DNA of 64,000 nucleotides from positions 620,001-684,000 of the forward strand of contig JADKIA010000004.1 in assembly GCA_016721465.1 (NCBI GenBank). Reading direction: 5' to 3'. Below the pieces are notes generated by a model. It saw only the letters and a list, made by a program, of their open reading frames with translations, made no database searches and was not told where the DNA came from. This DNA comes from Ideonella sp. Its GTDB lineage: Bacteria; Pseudomonadota; Gammaproteobacteria; Burkholderiales; Burkholderiaceae_C. Numbering within the stretch: position 1 is the stretch's first letter; every line of letters begins with the position of its first letter. Positions 27,376-39,082 of this stretch are shown here, piece by piece. The position numbers and the translations under genes are program-made.

Positions 27376-27819
27376 TCAACCCAGCGCGTCGTTCACCTGC
27401 TCGTTGAACTCCGACAGGCCGAAGGCGGTGTTCACCTCGCGCGGCAGTGCGTCGCGCACCGAGAACACCCCCAGCAACTTGCCGTTGCTGGCCACGACCG
27501 GCAGGTGGCGGAAACCGCGTTCAATCATGATCAGCACGGCGTCGGCCACCCGGGTCTCCGGCGTGACGCTGTCCGGGTCGGCGGTCATGACCGAGGAGAC
27601 CAGCGTCGTGACCGGATCAAGCGCCTTGGCCACCACGCGGGTCATCATGTCGCGCTCGGTCACGATGCCCAGCATGGTGCTGGCGCCGTGCTCGATGACC
27701 AAAACGCTGCTGCAATTGGCGCGCGTCATCACGCAGGCCGCCTCGTGCACCGACGCTGCCGGCGCCAGACTGATGACGCGGCGAATGGACATCGCTTGAA
27801 AGACGGTGCGTTCGGGCAT
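27376..27819 (-). CDS. CBS-domain protein
   Basis: 147 residues made of two CBS repeats (about 8-65 and 73-135). Each ends in the typical pattern: MLGIVTERDMMTRV in the first and LLGVFSVRDALPRE in the second. CBS pairs bind adenine nucleotides such as AMP, ATP or SAM and act as energy or redox-related sensors. There is no other domain, so it would act on a partner. It starts 44 bases after the korB copy B stop, with AAGGA upstream, and is probably the last gene of the Kor copy B operon. Confidence 0.88.
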   Translation of the reverse strand: MPERTVFQAMSIRRVISLAPAASVHEAACVMTRANCSSVLVIEHGASTMLGIVTERDMMTRVVAKALDPVTTLVSSVMTADPDSVTPETRVADAVLIMIERGFRHLPVVASNGKLLGVFSVRDALPREVNTAFGLSEFNEQVNDALG

Positions 27820-27863
27820 GGTGTCGATCCTTTACAGAGGTGGTGAAGGCGGTCTGTGCGCCG

Positions 27864-28919
27864 TCAGCGCAGCGCCGCGTTGATCTTGTCCAACGCCGCA
27901 GCACCAGGGCACAACTGCGCCACGCCCAGCGTGTTGAGCGGCGCGGCGCAGGTGTTGAGCGAGGTGTGCAGATCGGTGGCCAAGGAATCCAGGTAAAGCA
28001 AGCCTGTGACCAGCTCGCCCCGTTCGCCATGTTTCTGCATGTAATTCATCGCGGCATAGCGGTCGGTGGGGTCGTAGTCGGCGTGAAGCTTGCGCAGGCG
28101 CAGCATGGTGCCGTCGTGCTGCGGCACCTCCACCACCTCGCCAGGCGCATAGGTGGCGGTGACCTCGGAGCCCGGCGTCATGAAATCGATACGGCTGACC
28201 GCCTCGTTGTGGTGGCGGACGTAGTCGTAGCTCTTGGTGCTGCCGCTGTGGTTGTTGAAGGTGACACAGGGGCTGATCACGTCGATGAACGCCGCGCCAC
28301 CATGCGCCATGGCCCCCTTGATCAGCGGCACCAGCTGTTCCTTGTCGCCGGAGAAGCTGCGCGCGACGAAGGTGGCGCCAAGCTGCAATGCGAGGCCGAC
28401 CAGGTCGACGGGCGAATCGCTGTTGACCACGCCCTTCTTGCTCTTCGAGCCGAGATCGGCCGTGGCCGAGAACTGCCCCTTGGTCAGGCCGTAGACGCCA
28501 TTGTTCTCGACGATGTAGGCCATGCGCACGCCGCGCCGCATGGCGTTGGCGAACTGCCCCAGGCCAATCGAAGCCGAATCGCCATCGCCCGACACGCCCA
28601 GGTACAGCAGCGCACGGTTGGCCAGGTTCGCCCCGGTGAGCACCGAAGGCATGCGCCCGTGCACCGTGTTGAAGCCGTGCGATGCACCAAGAAAGTAATC
28701 CGGCGTCTTGGAACTGCAGCCGATGCCCGACAGCTTGGCCACGCGGTGCGGCTCGATGTCGAGTTCCCAGCAGGCCTGGATGATCGCTGCCGAGATCGAA
28801 TCGTGGCCGCAGCCGGCACACAGCGTGGAGATGCGGCCCTCGTAGTCGCGCCGCGTGTAGCCGACCTTGTTGGTGTGCAGTGTCGGATGATGCAGGCGAG
28901 GTTTGGTGATGAAGGTCAT
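27864..28919 (-). CDS. korB: 2-oxoacid:ferredoxin oxidoreductase beta subunit (copy B)
   Basis: 351 residues. The Cys pair is in STLCAGCGHDSISAA, a further Cys in LSGIGCSSKTPDY; the thiamine diphosphate motif is GVSGDGDSASIGLGQF with VENNGVYGLTKGQ. A C-terminal extension of about 60 residues is absent from copy A. The ATG at 28919 overlaps the alpha-subunit stop by four bases and has AAGGAGG upstream; the much longer open frame upstream is a shadow of the alpha gene. It forms the heterotetramer with the adjacent alpha subunit. Confidence 0.93.
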   Translation of the reverse strand: MTFITKPRLHHPTLHTNKVGYTRRDYEGRISTLCAGCGHDSISAAIIQACWELDIEPHRVAKLSGIGCSSKTPDYFLGASHGFNTVHGRMPSVLTGANLANRALLYLGVSGDGDSASIGLGQFANAMRRGVRMAYIVENNGVYGLTKGQFSATADLGSKSKKGVVNSDSPVDLVGLALQLGATFVARSFSGDKEQLVPLIKGAMAHGGAAFIDVISPCVTFNNHSGSTKSYDYVRHHNEAVSRIDFMTPGSEVTATYAPGEVVEVPQHDGTMLRLRKLHADYDPTDRYAAMNYMQKHGERGELVTGLLYLDSLATDLHTSLNTCAAPLNTLGVAQLCPGAAALDKINAALR

Positions 28920-30748
28920 GCCGCCTCCTTTTGTTGTTGCTGTTGCACGCCCAGGTTCTTGCGGATGGCCGCGGCAATGAATCGCGCGGTGATCGGCGTG
29001 CCGTCGTAGTGCAGCACCTTGGGCAGGCGCGCCGGATCGACTTCCAACTCGTTGACCAGCAAGGACTGCATCTGCCCGTCCCGGTTCTGCTCGACCACGA
29101 AGACCTTGTCGTGCGCGGCAATGAAATCGGACACCGACTGCGGGAAGGGGAAGGCCAGCAGCCGCAGCGCATCCAGGTGCAGCCCTTCGGCGTCCAGCAC
29201 ATCCAGTGCCTCGCGCATGGCCGGGCTGGTGGAGCCGAAGTAGACGACCCCGAAGCGCGTGGGCTGCGCAGCACGGCGCAGCACCGGTTGCGGTACCAGA
29301 TCGGCGGCGGTGCGGAATTTCTTCAGCAAGCGCTCCATGTTGTAGATGTAGTCCGGCCCGCGCTCGGAGTACTGCGCATAGGGATTGCGTGTGGTGCCGC
29401 GCGTGAAATAGGCGCCTTTGCTGGGGTGGGTACCGGGCAACGTGCGCCAAGGGATGCCATCGCCGTCCACGTCCTTGTAGCGGCCGAAGTCCTTGCCGGC
29501 CTCCAGCTCTTGCGCGCTCATCACCTTGCCGGTGTCGTAGCGTCGCGCGTCGTCCCAGACAAAGGGCTTGCACAGGCGCTGGTTCATGCCGATGTCCAGA
29601 TCGGTCATCACGAAGATCGGCGTCTGCAGTCGATCGGCCAGGTCGAGCGCCGCCGCCGAATGCAGGAAGCACTCGTGCGGGTCCTGCGGCAGCAGCATCA
29701 CGTGCTTGGTGTCGCCGTGCGAGGCATAGGCACAGGACAGAAGATCGGACTGCTGGGTGCGGGTGGGCATGCCGGTGGAGGGCCCGCCGCGCTGCACATT
29801 GATGATGGTGACCGGGATCTCGGCGAAGTAGGCCAGGCCGATGAACTCCTGCATCAGGCTGATGCCCGGCCCGGACGTGGCGGTGAAGGCTCGGGCGCCA
29901 TTCCAGCCCGCGCCCACCACCATGCCGATCGAGGCCAGTTCGTCCTCGGCTTGCACGATGGCAAAGCGGTTCTGGCCGGTGGACGGATCGACCCGGAACT
30001 TGTCGCAGTATTTCTGGAAGGCTTCGGGCACCGACGACGAGGGCGTGATCGGGTACCAGGCGGCCACCGTCGCGCCGCCGTAGATGCAACCCAGCGCGGC
30101 GGCGCTGTTGCCATCGGTGAAGATCTGGTCGCCGACCATGTCGGAGCGCCTGACGCGCAAACCAAGCGGCGCCACCAGATGGTCCTGCACGTACTGGCGG
30201 CCCAGATTGAGCGCCTGCAGGTTGGCATCCAGCAAGCGCTCCTTGCCGCGGTACTGCTCGGCAAAGAGCTTTTCGAACACCGCCGGATCCATGTCCAGCA
30301 ACACCGACAGCGCGCCGACGTAGATGATGTTCTTGAACAGCTGACGCTGCCGCGGATCCGAGTACGCGGCATTGGCGATCTCGGTCAGCGGCACGCCGAT
30401 CACCTGCACATCGTCGCGAAAGCTCGACGGTGGCAGCGGCCGCGTGCTGTCGTACAGCAGGTAGCCGCCGGGCTCGATCTCGGCCACGTCGGCAGCCCAG
30501 GTCTGCGGGTTCATCGCCACCATCATGTCCACGCCACCGCGGCGTCCGTGGTAGCCCTGCTCGCACACCCGCGCTTCGTACCAGGTGGGCATGCCCTGGA
30601 TGTTGCTGGGGAAGATGTTGCGCGGGCTCACGGGCACGCCCATGCGCATCACCGCCTTGGCGAACAGCTCGTTGGCAGAGGCCGAGCCCGAACCGTTGAC
30701 GTTGGCGAACTTGATGACGAAATCGTTGACGGCTTCAATGCGCTTCAT
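28916..30748 (-). CDS. korA: 2-oxoacid:ferredoxin oxidoreductase alpha subunit, gamma-alpha fusion (copy B)
   Basis: 610 residues. The gamma domain comes first (FVIKFANVNGSGSASANELF, AMNPQTWAADVAEI), then the alpha domain with AAWYPITPSSSVPEAF, EDELASIGMVVGAGWNG and TATSGPGISLMQEFIG. It clearly differs from copy A (for example WYPITPSSS against MYPITPATS), so the two pairs may prefer different oxoacids or partners. The ATG at 30748 overlaps the upstream flavoprotein stop by four bases. The gene order flavoprotein-alpha-beta recalls the three-subunit 2-oxoglutarate:NADP oxidoreductase described in Azoarcus; that match is from memory and not tested. Confidence 0.92.
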   Translation of the reverse strand: MKRIEAVNDFVIKFANVNGSGSASANELFAKAVMRMGVPVSPRNIFPSNIQGMPTWYEARVCEQGYHGRRGGVDMMVAMNPQTWAADVAEIEPGGYLLYDSTRPLPPSSFRDDVQVIGVPLTEIANAAYSDPRQRQLFKNIIYVGALSVLLDMDPAVFEKLFAEQYRGKERLLDANLQALNLGRQYVQDHLVAPLGLRVRRSDMVGDQIFTDGNSAAALGCIYGGATVAAWYPITPSSSVPEAFQKYCDKFRVDPSTGQNRFAIVQAEDELASIGMVVGAGWNGARAFTATSGPGISLMQEFIGLAYFAEIPVTIINVQRGGPSTGMPTRTQQSDLLSCAYASHGDTKHVMLLPQDPHECFLHSAAALDLADRLQTPIFVMTDLDIGMNQRLCKPFVWDDARRYDTGKVMSAQELEAGKDFGRYKDVDGDGIPWRTLPGTHPSKGAYFTRGTTRNPYAQYSERGPDYIYNMERLLKKFRTAADLVPQPVLRRAAQPTRFGVVYFGSTSPAMREALDVLDAEGLHLDALRLLAFPFPQSVSDFIAAHDKVFVVEQNRDGQMQSLLVNELEVDPARLPKVLHYDGTPITARFIAAAIRKNLGVQQQQQKEAA

Positions 30749-32586
30749 GCCGTTGTCTCCACTTTGTGCGCGCTGGGTTTTCGGTCTCGACAGTCCGGGC
30801 CGGCCTTGGTGGTGAGCAGCAGGAACTTCTGCATGTCCCAGGCCCCGGTGGGGCAACGCTCGGCGCACAGGCCGCAATGCAGGCAGACGTCTTCGTCCTT
30901 GACCATCACCCGGTGTGTCTTCAGTGGGGCGCTGACATACAGCGCCTGCTCGGTGTTGGTGGCCGGCGCCTTGAGGCGCGTGCGCAGATCGGCCTCGTCG
31001 CCGTCGGCGGTGAAGCTGATGCAATCCATCGGGCAGATGTCCACGCAGGCGTCGCACTCGATGCACAGGCGGTCGCTGAACACGGTCTGCACATCGCAGT
31101 TGAGGCAGCGCTCGGCCTCCTTGAAGGCGGTGGCCGCGTCGAAGCCCAGCTCGACCTCGATCTTGATGCTGGCCAGCGCCATCTCGGCCTTGGCCCAGGG
31201 CACCTTGTTGCGCAGGTCGTTGGAGATGTCGTTGTCGTAGCTCCACTCGTGGATGCCCATCTTCTGCGACACCAGGTTCACGTGCGGCGGCGGCCGTTGC
31301 GTGACCGGCTCGCCGTGCAGGAAGCGGTCGATCGACACCGCCGCCTCGTGCCCATGGGCCACGGCGGTGATGATGTTCTTCGGACCGAAAGCGGCGTCAC
31401 CGCCAAAGAAGACATTCGCAACCGTGGACCGGAAGGTCTTGGCATCCAGTGTCGGCAGGCCCCACTTGTCGAAGGCAATGCCGCTGTCGGCCTCGATCCA
31501 GGGGAAGGCGTTCTCCTGGCCGATGGCCACCAGCACCTCGTCGCACTCGAAGACCACATCGGTTTCGCCGGTGGGCTTCAGGGTGCGTCGGCCCTTGTCG
31601 TCGTAGACCGGCGTGACGATCTGGAAGCTCATGCCCACCAGCTTGCCGTCTTCGAGCAGGCAGGCCTTGGGCACATGGCAGTTGACGATGGGAATGCCTT
31701 CGTGCTGGGCGTCTTCCTTTTCCCAGGGCGAGGCCTTCATCTCCTCGAAGCCGGAGCGCACGATCACCTTCACATCGTCGGCGCCCAGCCGGCGTGCCGA
31801 GCGACAGCAGTCCATCGCCGTGTTGCCACCACCGAGCACGATGACCCGTTTCTTCACGCTGGTGACGTGCCCGAACGACACCGAGGCCAGCCAGTCGATG
31901 CCGATGTGGATGTCCGCTGCGGCCTCCTGTCGGCCCGGCACGTCCAAATCACGGCCGCGGGGCGCGCCGCAGCCGACGAAGATCGCGTCCCAGCCTTCGG
32001 CCATCAAGGCCTTCATCGATTCGACCCGCTGGCCGGATCGGAACTCGACGCCGAGGTCGAGGATGTGGCCGCACTCCTCGTCGATCACGGTTTCGGGCAG
32101 CCGGAAGCGCGGGATCTGCGAGCGGATGAAGCCGCCGGCCTTGGCTTCGCCATCGAACACCGTGACGGCATAGCCCTGCGCAGCCAGGTCGCGCGCCACC
32201 GTCAGCGAAGCCGGGCCCGCACCGACACAGGCCACGCGCTTGCCATTGCGCGGCAAGGGCTTGGGCATCATCGCCCGCACGCTGTCGCCGTTCTTGTTGT
32301 CGGCCGCCACGCGCTTGAGACGGCAGATGGCCACCGGCTCCGGTTTGGCGGCGTTCTCTTCCTCGACCCGCCCACGCCGGCAGGCCGGTTCGCATGGGCG
32401 ATCACAGGTTCGACCCAGCACGCCGGGGAATACGTTGGAGACCCAATTCACCATGTACGCCTGGTCGTAACGACCTTGCGCGATCAGGCGGATGTATTCG
32501 GGGACGGGGGTGTGGGCGGGACACGCCCATTGGCAATCGACGACCTTGTGGAAATATTCCGGGTCGGCCACGTTGGTGGGTCGCAC
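30745..32586 (-). CDS. GltD-like FAD oxidoreductase with ferredoxin-type clusters (KorC-like)
   Basis: 613 residues from a GTG at 32586, chosen because AAGGAG (32597-32602) sits ten bases upstream; the 35 extra codons to an ATG at 32691 lack any such signal. N-terminal GltD-type Cys motifs (VVDCQWACPAHTPVPEYI, GRTCDRPCEPACRRG) precede an FAD fold (VACVGAGPASLTVARDL) and an NAD(P) fold (VIVLGGGNTAMDCCRSA). The C-terminus has two ferredoxin [4Fe-4S] sets, RLCIECDACVDICPMDCISF and VCLHCGLCAERCPTGAW. It probably moves electrons between Kor ferredoxin clusters and NADP. Four-base overlap with korA copy B makes it the lead gene of that operon. Confidence 0.88.
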   Translation of the reverse strand: MRPTNVADPEYFHKVVDCQWACPAHTPVPEYIRLIAQGRYDQAYMVNWVSNVFPGVLGRTCDRPCEPACRRGRVEEENAAKPEPVAICRLKRVAADNKNGDSVRAMMPKPLPRNGKRVACVGAGPASLTVARDLAAQGYAVTVFDGEAKAGGFIRSQIPRFRLPETVIDEECGHILDLGVEFRSGQRVESMKALMAEGWDAIFVGCGAPRGRDLDVPGRQEAAADIHIGIDWLASVSFGHVTSVKKRVIVLGGGNTAMDCCRSARRLGADDVKVIVRSGFEEMKASPWEKEDAQHEGIPIVNCHVPKACLLEDGKLVGMSFQIVTPVYDDKGRRTLKPTGETDVVFECDEVLVAIGQENAFPWIEADSGIAFDKWGLPTLDAKTFRSTVANVFFGGDAAFGPKNIITAVAHGHEAAVSIDRFLHGEPVTQRPPPHVNLVSQKMGIHEWSYDNDISNDLRNKVPWAKAEMALASIKIEVELGFDAATAFKEAERCLNCDVQTVFSDRLCIECDACVDICPMDCISFTADGDEADLRTRLKAPATNTEQALYVSAPLKTHRVMVKDEDVCLHCGLCAERCPTGAWDMQKFLLLTTKAGPDCRDRKPSAHKVETTA

Positions 32587-32661
32587 GAGCGGTGGTCTCC
32601 TTGTGTGGAACGCCGGGAATGCCCGTGCCAGCCGACGCGGCTGCCTCGGTTGGCGCTCCTT

Positions 32662-32691
32662 GTCATAAGGCAAGTCTACGTCCGCTGGCAA
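32662..32691 (-). promoter_or_regulatory. candidate sigma-70 promoter for the Kor copy B operon
   Basis: On the minus strand TTGCCA (32686-32691) and TATGAC (32662-32667) are 18 bases apart, five and four matches to the consensus boxes. They lie about 75 bases upstream of the GTG start of the flavoprotein. No FNR-like palindrome was found in this 167-base gap, unlike the copy A operon. Confidence 0.35.
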
Positions 32692-32753
32692 GCCTCAAGG
32701 GGCGCGTTGGGTCAAGGTCGGGCCACATTCGCGGGCGGCGCCAGGTGAGGCGT

Positions 32754-34022
32754 TCAGCCGATGCTGGTCGGCCTGCCCGGCAGCAGGTGCGGTGCCTTGC
32801 GCACGACCGGATCGGCCATCGTGGCCAGGGTGAGCAAGCCATAGCTGCCAGCAAACACCGCCAGCGCCACGCCGGTGCCGGCGCGCTCGATCAGCACTCC
32901 GCACAGCACCGCCCCCACCGGCACCAGCAGGTGCGCAACGAAGCGGTAGCCGGCATTGACGCGGCCCTGCAGCCCATCGGGAATCAGTGCGACGCGGTAG
33001 CTCAGCTGCGTGACGTTGTAGATGGGGCCGAAGAACATGATCAGTCCGAACACGGCACCCAGCGACAAAGGCCCGGGGCACAGCGCGTACATCGGGAACA
33101 ACAGCGCCCGCGCCAGCATGGTGCCGACGATCACCTGCCCGAAGCTGAAGCGTCGCTGCACCACGCCACCCACCATCGCACCCAGCAGCCCGCCCAAGCC
33201 CGCCAGACTGAACACGAGGCCGATCTGCGACTCGCTGGCACCCTGCTGCTTGGCGATCACGATCAGCAGCAGTGGCACCGCCGAATGCACGAAGTTGCCC
33301 AGGCCGGTGATGAACGCCATGTGCCGCACCAGGCGCTCGTCCCAAAGCCAGCGCAGCCCTTGCCGCACTTCGGCCAGCAGATCACGACGCTCGGTGGCCC
33401 TGGGTGGCGGATCGAAGCGGGTCTGCAGGCGCCAAAGCGTCCAGGCCGAGGCCAGAAAGCTCAGCGCATCGGCCACGAAGGGCAGGCCGCGCCACAGGCT
33501 GTACAGCGCCGTGCCGAGCGCCGGCCCGGCGATCTCCGCGCCCGAGAATCCGGCATGGTTCTGCGCCATGGCCTGAGGCAGTTGGGCGGTGCCCACCACG
33601 CGCGGCAGCGCGGCGACCTCGGCCAGGTTGTAGAACACCATCAGCACGCCTTCGATCAGCATCACCGCGTAGATGTGCGCCACCTGCACCGGCGCGAAGG
33701 CCATGGCCAGCGGCAGGCTGGCCACGGCCAGGCCGCGGCCCAGTTCGCAGCGCAACATCAAGCGACGGCGGTCCCAACGGTCGACCAGCGCGCCCACCGG
33801 CAGGCACAACAGCACGAAGGGCACGACACGCAGCGCGGTGGCCACGCCCACGGCCATGGGCGACTGCGTGAGTGCCAGGATCAGCAGCGGGTAGACGATG
33901 GCCGACGCATTGGAGCCCAGCGTCGACACCAGCATGCCGCTCCACAGCAGCATGAACTCGCGCTGACGCCACAGCGGCGACGGCGAGCCCGCTGGTGGCG
34001 TCGACGCGGCCGGGCCACTCAA
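32754..34022 (-). CDS. MFS transporter, enterobactin-exporter-like group
   Basis: About 422 residues with some 11-12 membrane helices. Family marks are LWSGMLVSTLGSNASAIVYP at the start, the loop motif GALVDRWDRRRLM, and a second-half repeat (GLVFSLAGLGGLLGAMVGG). This resembles the MFS_3/EntS-type exporters; the substrate is unknown. The start is uncertain: the TTG at 34022 overlaps the parC stop (TTGA) and is the only start-like codon near the parC end in this frame; a start nearer the first helix is possible. Cotranscription with parC is likely; a functional tie is not. Confidence 0.75.
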   Translation of the reverse strand: MSGPAASTPPAGSPSPLWRQREFMLLWSGMLVSTLGSNASAIVYPLLILALTQSPMAVGVATALRVVPFVLLCLPVGALVDRWDRRRLMLRCELGRGLAVASLPLAMAFAPVQVAHIYAVMLIEGVLMVFYNLAEVAALPRVVGTAQLPQAMAQNHAGFSGAEIAGPALGTALYSLWRGLPFVADALSFLASAWTLWRLQTRFDPPPRATERRDLLAEVRQGLRWLWDERLVRHMAFITGLGNFVHSAVPLLLIVIAKQQGASESQIGLVFSLAGLGGLLGAMVGGVVQRRFSFGQVIVGTMLARALLFPMYALCPGPLSLGAVFGLIMFFGPIYNVTQLSYRVALIPDGLQGRVNAGYRFVAHLLVPVGAVLCGVLIERAGTGVALAVFAGSYGLLTLATMADPVVRKAPHLLPGRPTSIG

Positions 34023-36349
34023 CCCGGCGCCACCACGCGCAGCACCTTCTGCAGGCCGTCGACCTTGCGCCCCTTGCGCGCGCGCTTGCCGACATGCTGC
34101 TGCAGCGCCGCGGCTTTCAGGTCTTCCTCCTTGGGTTTGCCGCCGCGGCCGCTGCCGATCACTTTGAGCGTCAGGCCGCAGGTCGCCACCGACACGAGCG
34201 GGATCTTGGCGTCCACGTCCATCAAGGTCAGGCCCTTGCCGCCATTGGCCTGGCGCTTGAGCTCGTCCAGCGCGAACACCAGCAAGCGTCCGTCCAGCGC
34301 CAGGCAGGCCACCTGGGTCTGGCCGGCCTGCACGACCACCGGCGGCAGCACGCGGTCGGCATCGTCGAGCGTGAGGAAGGCCTTGCCCGCCTTCTGCCGG
34401 CCGTGCATGTCGGCCGCCTGGGCCAGCAGGCCGAAGCCACCGGTGTTGGCCAGCAGCAGCAGCGCGTCGGCCGCGCCGGCAAAGTAGTGCGCCGGCTGCG
34501 TGCCGGGCTCCAGGTCGATCAGGCTGGTGACGGGCACGCCATCGCCGCGCCCGCCAGGCAGGCCGCTGACCCCGACCGAATACACCCGGCCGGAACCCTT
34601 GGCCGCGGTGCCGAACACCAGCAAGGTGTCGACGCTTCGACACGCAAAGGTGCCGTAGAGTGCATCGCCCGCCTTGAACGCGAGCGTGCCGGCATCCACC
34701 TCGTGCCCCTTGAGTGCCCTGACCCAGCCCTTCAGGCTCACCACCACGGTGACGGGCTCGTCCACCACCTTGATCTCGGCCACCGCGCGCTTCTCGGCCT
34801 GGATCAGCGTGCGACGCTCGTCGCCATGCACTTTCGTGTCGGACTCGATCTCCTTGATCAGCAGCCGCTTCAGCGCGGCCGGGCTGCCCAGGATCTCCTC
34901 CAGCCTGGCCGCCTCCTCGCGCAAGGCCTTGAGCTCCTGCTCGATCTTGATCGCCTCCAGCCGCGCCAACTGGCGCAAGCGGATCTCGAGGATGTCCTCC
35001 GCCTGCCGATCGCTCAGGCGGAAGCGTTCGATCAAGGCGGGCTTGGGCTCGTCCGCGTTGCGGATGATGCGGATCACCTCGTCGATGTTCAACAGCACCA
35101 GTTGCCGGCCTTCGAGCACGTGGATGCGGTCGCGCACCTTGTCCAGCCGGTGCTGCGAACGGCGCTGCACCGTGGCCTGGCGGAAGGCCACCCACTCCAC
35201 CAGCATCTGGCGCAGGCTCTTCTGCGTCGGTCGGCCATCGGCACCGACCATGGTGAGGTTGATCGGCGCGTTGGTCTCCAGGCTGGTGTGGGCCAGCAGC
35301 GTGGTGATCAGTTCCTGCTGCTCCACCGTGCGGCTCTTGGGCTCGAAGACCAGACGCACCGCGGCTTCCTTGCCTGACTCATCGCGCACCGCGTCCAGCA
35401 CGGCCAGCACGCTGGCCTTGAGCTGCACCTGGTCGGACGACAGCGCCTTCTTGCCGGTCTTGACCTTGGGGTTGGTCAGCTCCTCGATTTCCTCCAGCAC
35501 CTTCTGCGCACTGGTACCCGGCGGCAACTCGGTCACCACCAGTTGCCACTGGCCACGGGCCAGGTCCTCGATCTTCCAGCGGGCACGCACCTTCAGGCTG
35601 CCACGGCCGCTGGCATAGGCGTCGCGGATGTCGGCCGCGCTGCTGATGATCTGGCCGCCGCCCGGATAGTCGGGGCCCGGCAGCAGGGCATGCAGTTCGT
35701 CGTCACCGAGCCGCTCGTTGCGGATCAGCGCCACCGCGGCGGCCGCCACCTCGCGCAGGTTGTGGCTGGGGATCTCGGTGGCCAGGCCCACGGCGATGCC
35801 GGAGGCACCATTGAGCAACACGAAGGGCAGCCGTGCCGGCAGCAGCCTCGGCTCTTCGGTGGAGCCGTCGTAGTTGGGGATGAAGTCGACCGTGCCCTCG
35901 TCGATCTCGTCGAGCAGCAGGCGCGAGATGGGGCTGAGCCGCGCCTCGGTGTAGCGCATGGCCGCCGCGCCGTCGCCGTCGCGGCTGCCGAAGTTGCCCT
36001 GCCCGTCGATGAGCGGGTAGCGCAGCGAGAAGTCCTGCGCCATGCGCACCATGGCGTCGTAGGCGGCCGTGTCGCCGTGCGGGTGGTAGCGGCCCAGCAC
36101 GTCACCCACCACGCGAGCGCTCTTCACCGGTTTGGGTGCTCCGGCATTGCCATGCCCCAGTCCCATGCGCTGCATGGCGTAGAGGATGCGACGCTGCACC
36201 GGCTTGGCACCATCGCAGACATCCGGCAGCGCGCGGCCCTTCACCACCGAGAGCGCATATTCCAGGTAGGCCCGCTGGGCGTAGTGCGCCAGCGTGATGT
36301 TGTCGCCCGGCTCGCCGGGCGGATTGATCAGGGAGAGTTGTTCAGACAT
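34019..36349 (-). CDS. parC: DNA topoisomerase IV subunit A
   Basis: 776 residues, normal for ParC. The DNA-cleaving tyrosine is Tyr133 in AAMRYTEARLSPIS. The quinolone-determining region reads RYHPHGDTAAYDAMV, with Thr94 and Asp98 at the positions of E. coli Ser80 and Glu84. The C-terminal DNA-wrapping domain is shorter and less regular than in GyrA, which together with the partner gene supports ParC rather than GyrA. With ParE it unlinks daughter chromosomes. It lies 66 bases after the GNAT gene. Confidence 0.95.
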   Translation of the reverse strand: MSEQLSLINPPGEPGDNITLAHYAQRAYLEYALSVVKGRALPDVCDGAKPVQRRILYAMQRMGLGHGNAGAPKPVKSARVVGDVLGRYHPHGDTAAYDAMVRMAQDFSLRYPLIDGQGNFGSRDGDGAAAMRYTEARLSPISRLLLDEIDEGTVDFIPNYDGSTEEPRLLPARLPFVLLNGASGIAVGLATEIPSHNLREVAAAAVALIRNERLGDDELHALLPGPDYPGGGQIISSAADIRDAYASGRGSLKVRARWKIEDLARGQWQLVVTELPPGTSAQKVLEEIEELTNPKVKTGKKALSSDQVQLKASVLAVLDAVRDESGKEAAVRLVFEPKSRTVEQQELITTLLAHTSLETNAPINLTMVGADGRPTQKSLRQMLVEWVAFRQATVQRRSQHRLDKVRDRIHVLEGRQLVLLNIDEVIRIIRNADEPKPALIERFRLSDRQAEDILEIRLRQLARLEAIKIEQELKALREEAARLEEILGSPAALKRLLIKEIESDTKVHGDERRTLIQAEKRAVAEIKVVDEPVTVVVSLKGWVRALKGHEVDAGTLAFKAGDALYGTFACRSVDTLLVFGTAAKGSGRVYSVGVSGLPGGRGDGVPVTSLIDLEPGTQPAHYFAGAADALLLLANTGGFGLLAQAADMHGRQKAGKAFLTLDDADRVLPPVVVQAGQTQVACLALDGRLLVFALDELKRQANGGKGLTLMDVDAKIPLVSVATCGLTLKVIGSGRGGKPKEEDLKAAALQQHVGKRARKGRKVDGLQKVLRVVAPG

Positions 36350-36415
36350 TCAGCGATTCAACCGACGAGGCGGCCAGTGGGTGCAAACGATTCAGCGAGA
36401 CTGCCGTCCAAAGGC

Positions 36416-36953
36416 TCATGTGGCTTCGAGGCCCATGGCCACGCGGGCTTGAAACTCGCGGTCGAGCATGCTCATCACCACCAGGCTGTCGTAGCCGTCC
36501 ACGCCGTCGATGCTCAGGCGCACGCTTTCGCGCAGGCGACCCTCCTCGATGAAGCCCTCGCTGGCATAGAGGGCCAGGGCGCGGGTGTTGAGCAGCTTCA
36601 CGTCCAGCCAGAAGCGGTGGGCATGCAGATCGCGAAAGGCCATGCGCTTGAGTTGCCGCACGCAGGCTCGGCCCAGCCCAAAGCCCTTGGGCTGAAGCAC
36701 GATGCGCTTCATCTCCACGCTGCGGTGCTGGTTGCGGCACCCTTGCAGGATGACGAAGCCGGCCCGCTCGTAGTCGGGGCCGGCTTCGACGATGAAGTGG
36801 CGGAAATCCGGGATGCGCAGCGCGCCCTCGTGCTGCGGCCGCTCCCAGGGCGTGATGAAGGGGATGTTGTGCGAATCGGTCTCGACCGAAATGACGAAGT
36901 CCAGGTCCGACAACATCGTCGGGCGCAGCCGCAGCCGGTGCTCGGTTTCTTGC

Positions 36954-36961
<8 letters not shown>
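36416..36961 (-). CDS. GNAT-family N-acetyltransferase between parE and parC
   Basis: 181 residues. The acetyl-CoA binding signature is VLQPKGFGLGRACVRQL, and the GNAT beta-strand stretch LDVKLLNTRALALYASEGF follows. The opening RLRPTMLSDLDFVISVE is typical of RimJ/RimL-like members. The target is unknown; relatives acetylate ribosomal proteins, polyamines, or antibiotics. The ATG at 36961 lies inside the end of parE (eight-base overlap), so translation is coupled to parE. An ATG seven codons earlier is possible but lies deeper in parE. Confidence 0.85.
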
Positions 36962-38966
<2,005 letters not shown>

Positions 38967-39082
38967 GGCGGTGGATTGTAGGCAGGCGCGGCCCGACAGC
39001 TGGACATCCATCCAGTCCTGCAGCGTCGCATTGCATCCTTGCCGACGTGTCTGGGTGGCTTCGTTCGGTACAGTTCGGCTCG

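Noticed and set aside
28931..31240. Plus-strand open frame of about 770 codons opposite korA copy B
   Set aside because: It lies over two well-recognised genes and shows no domain.
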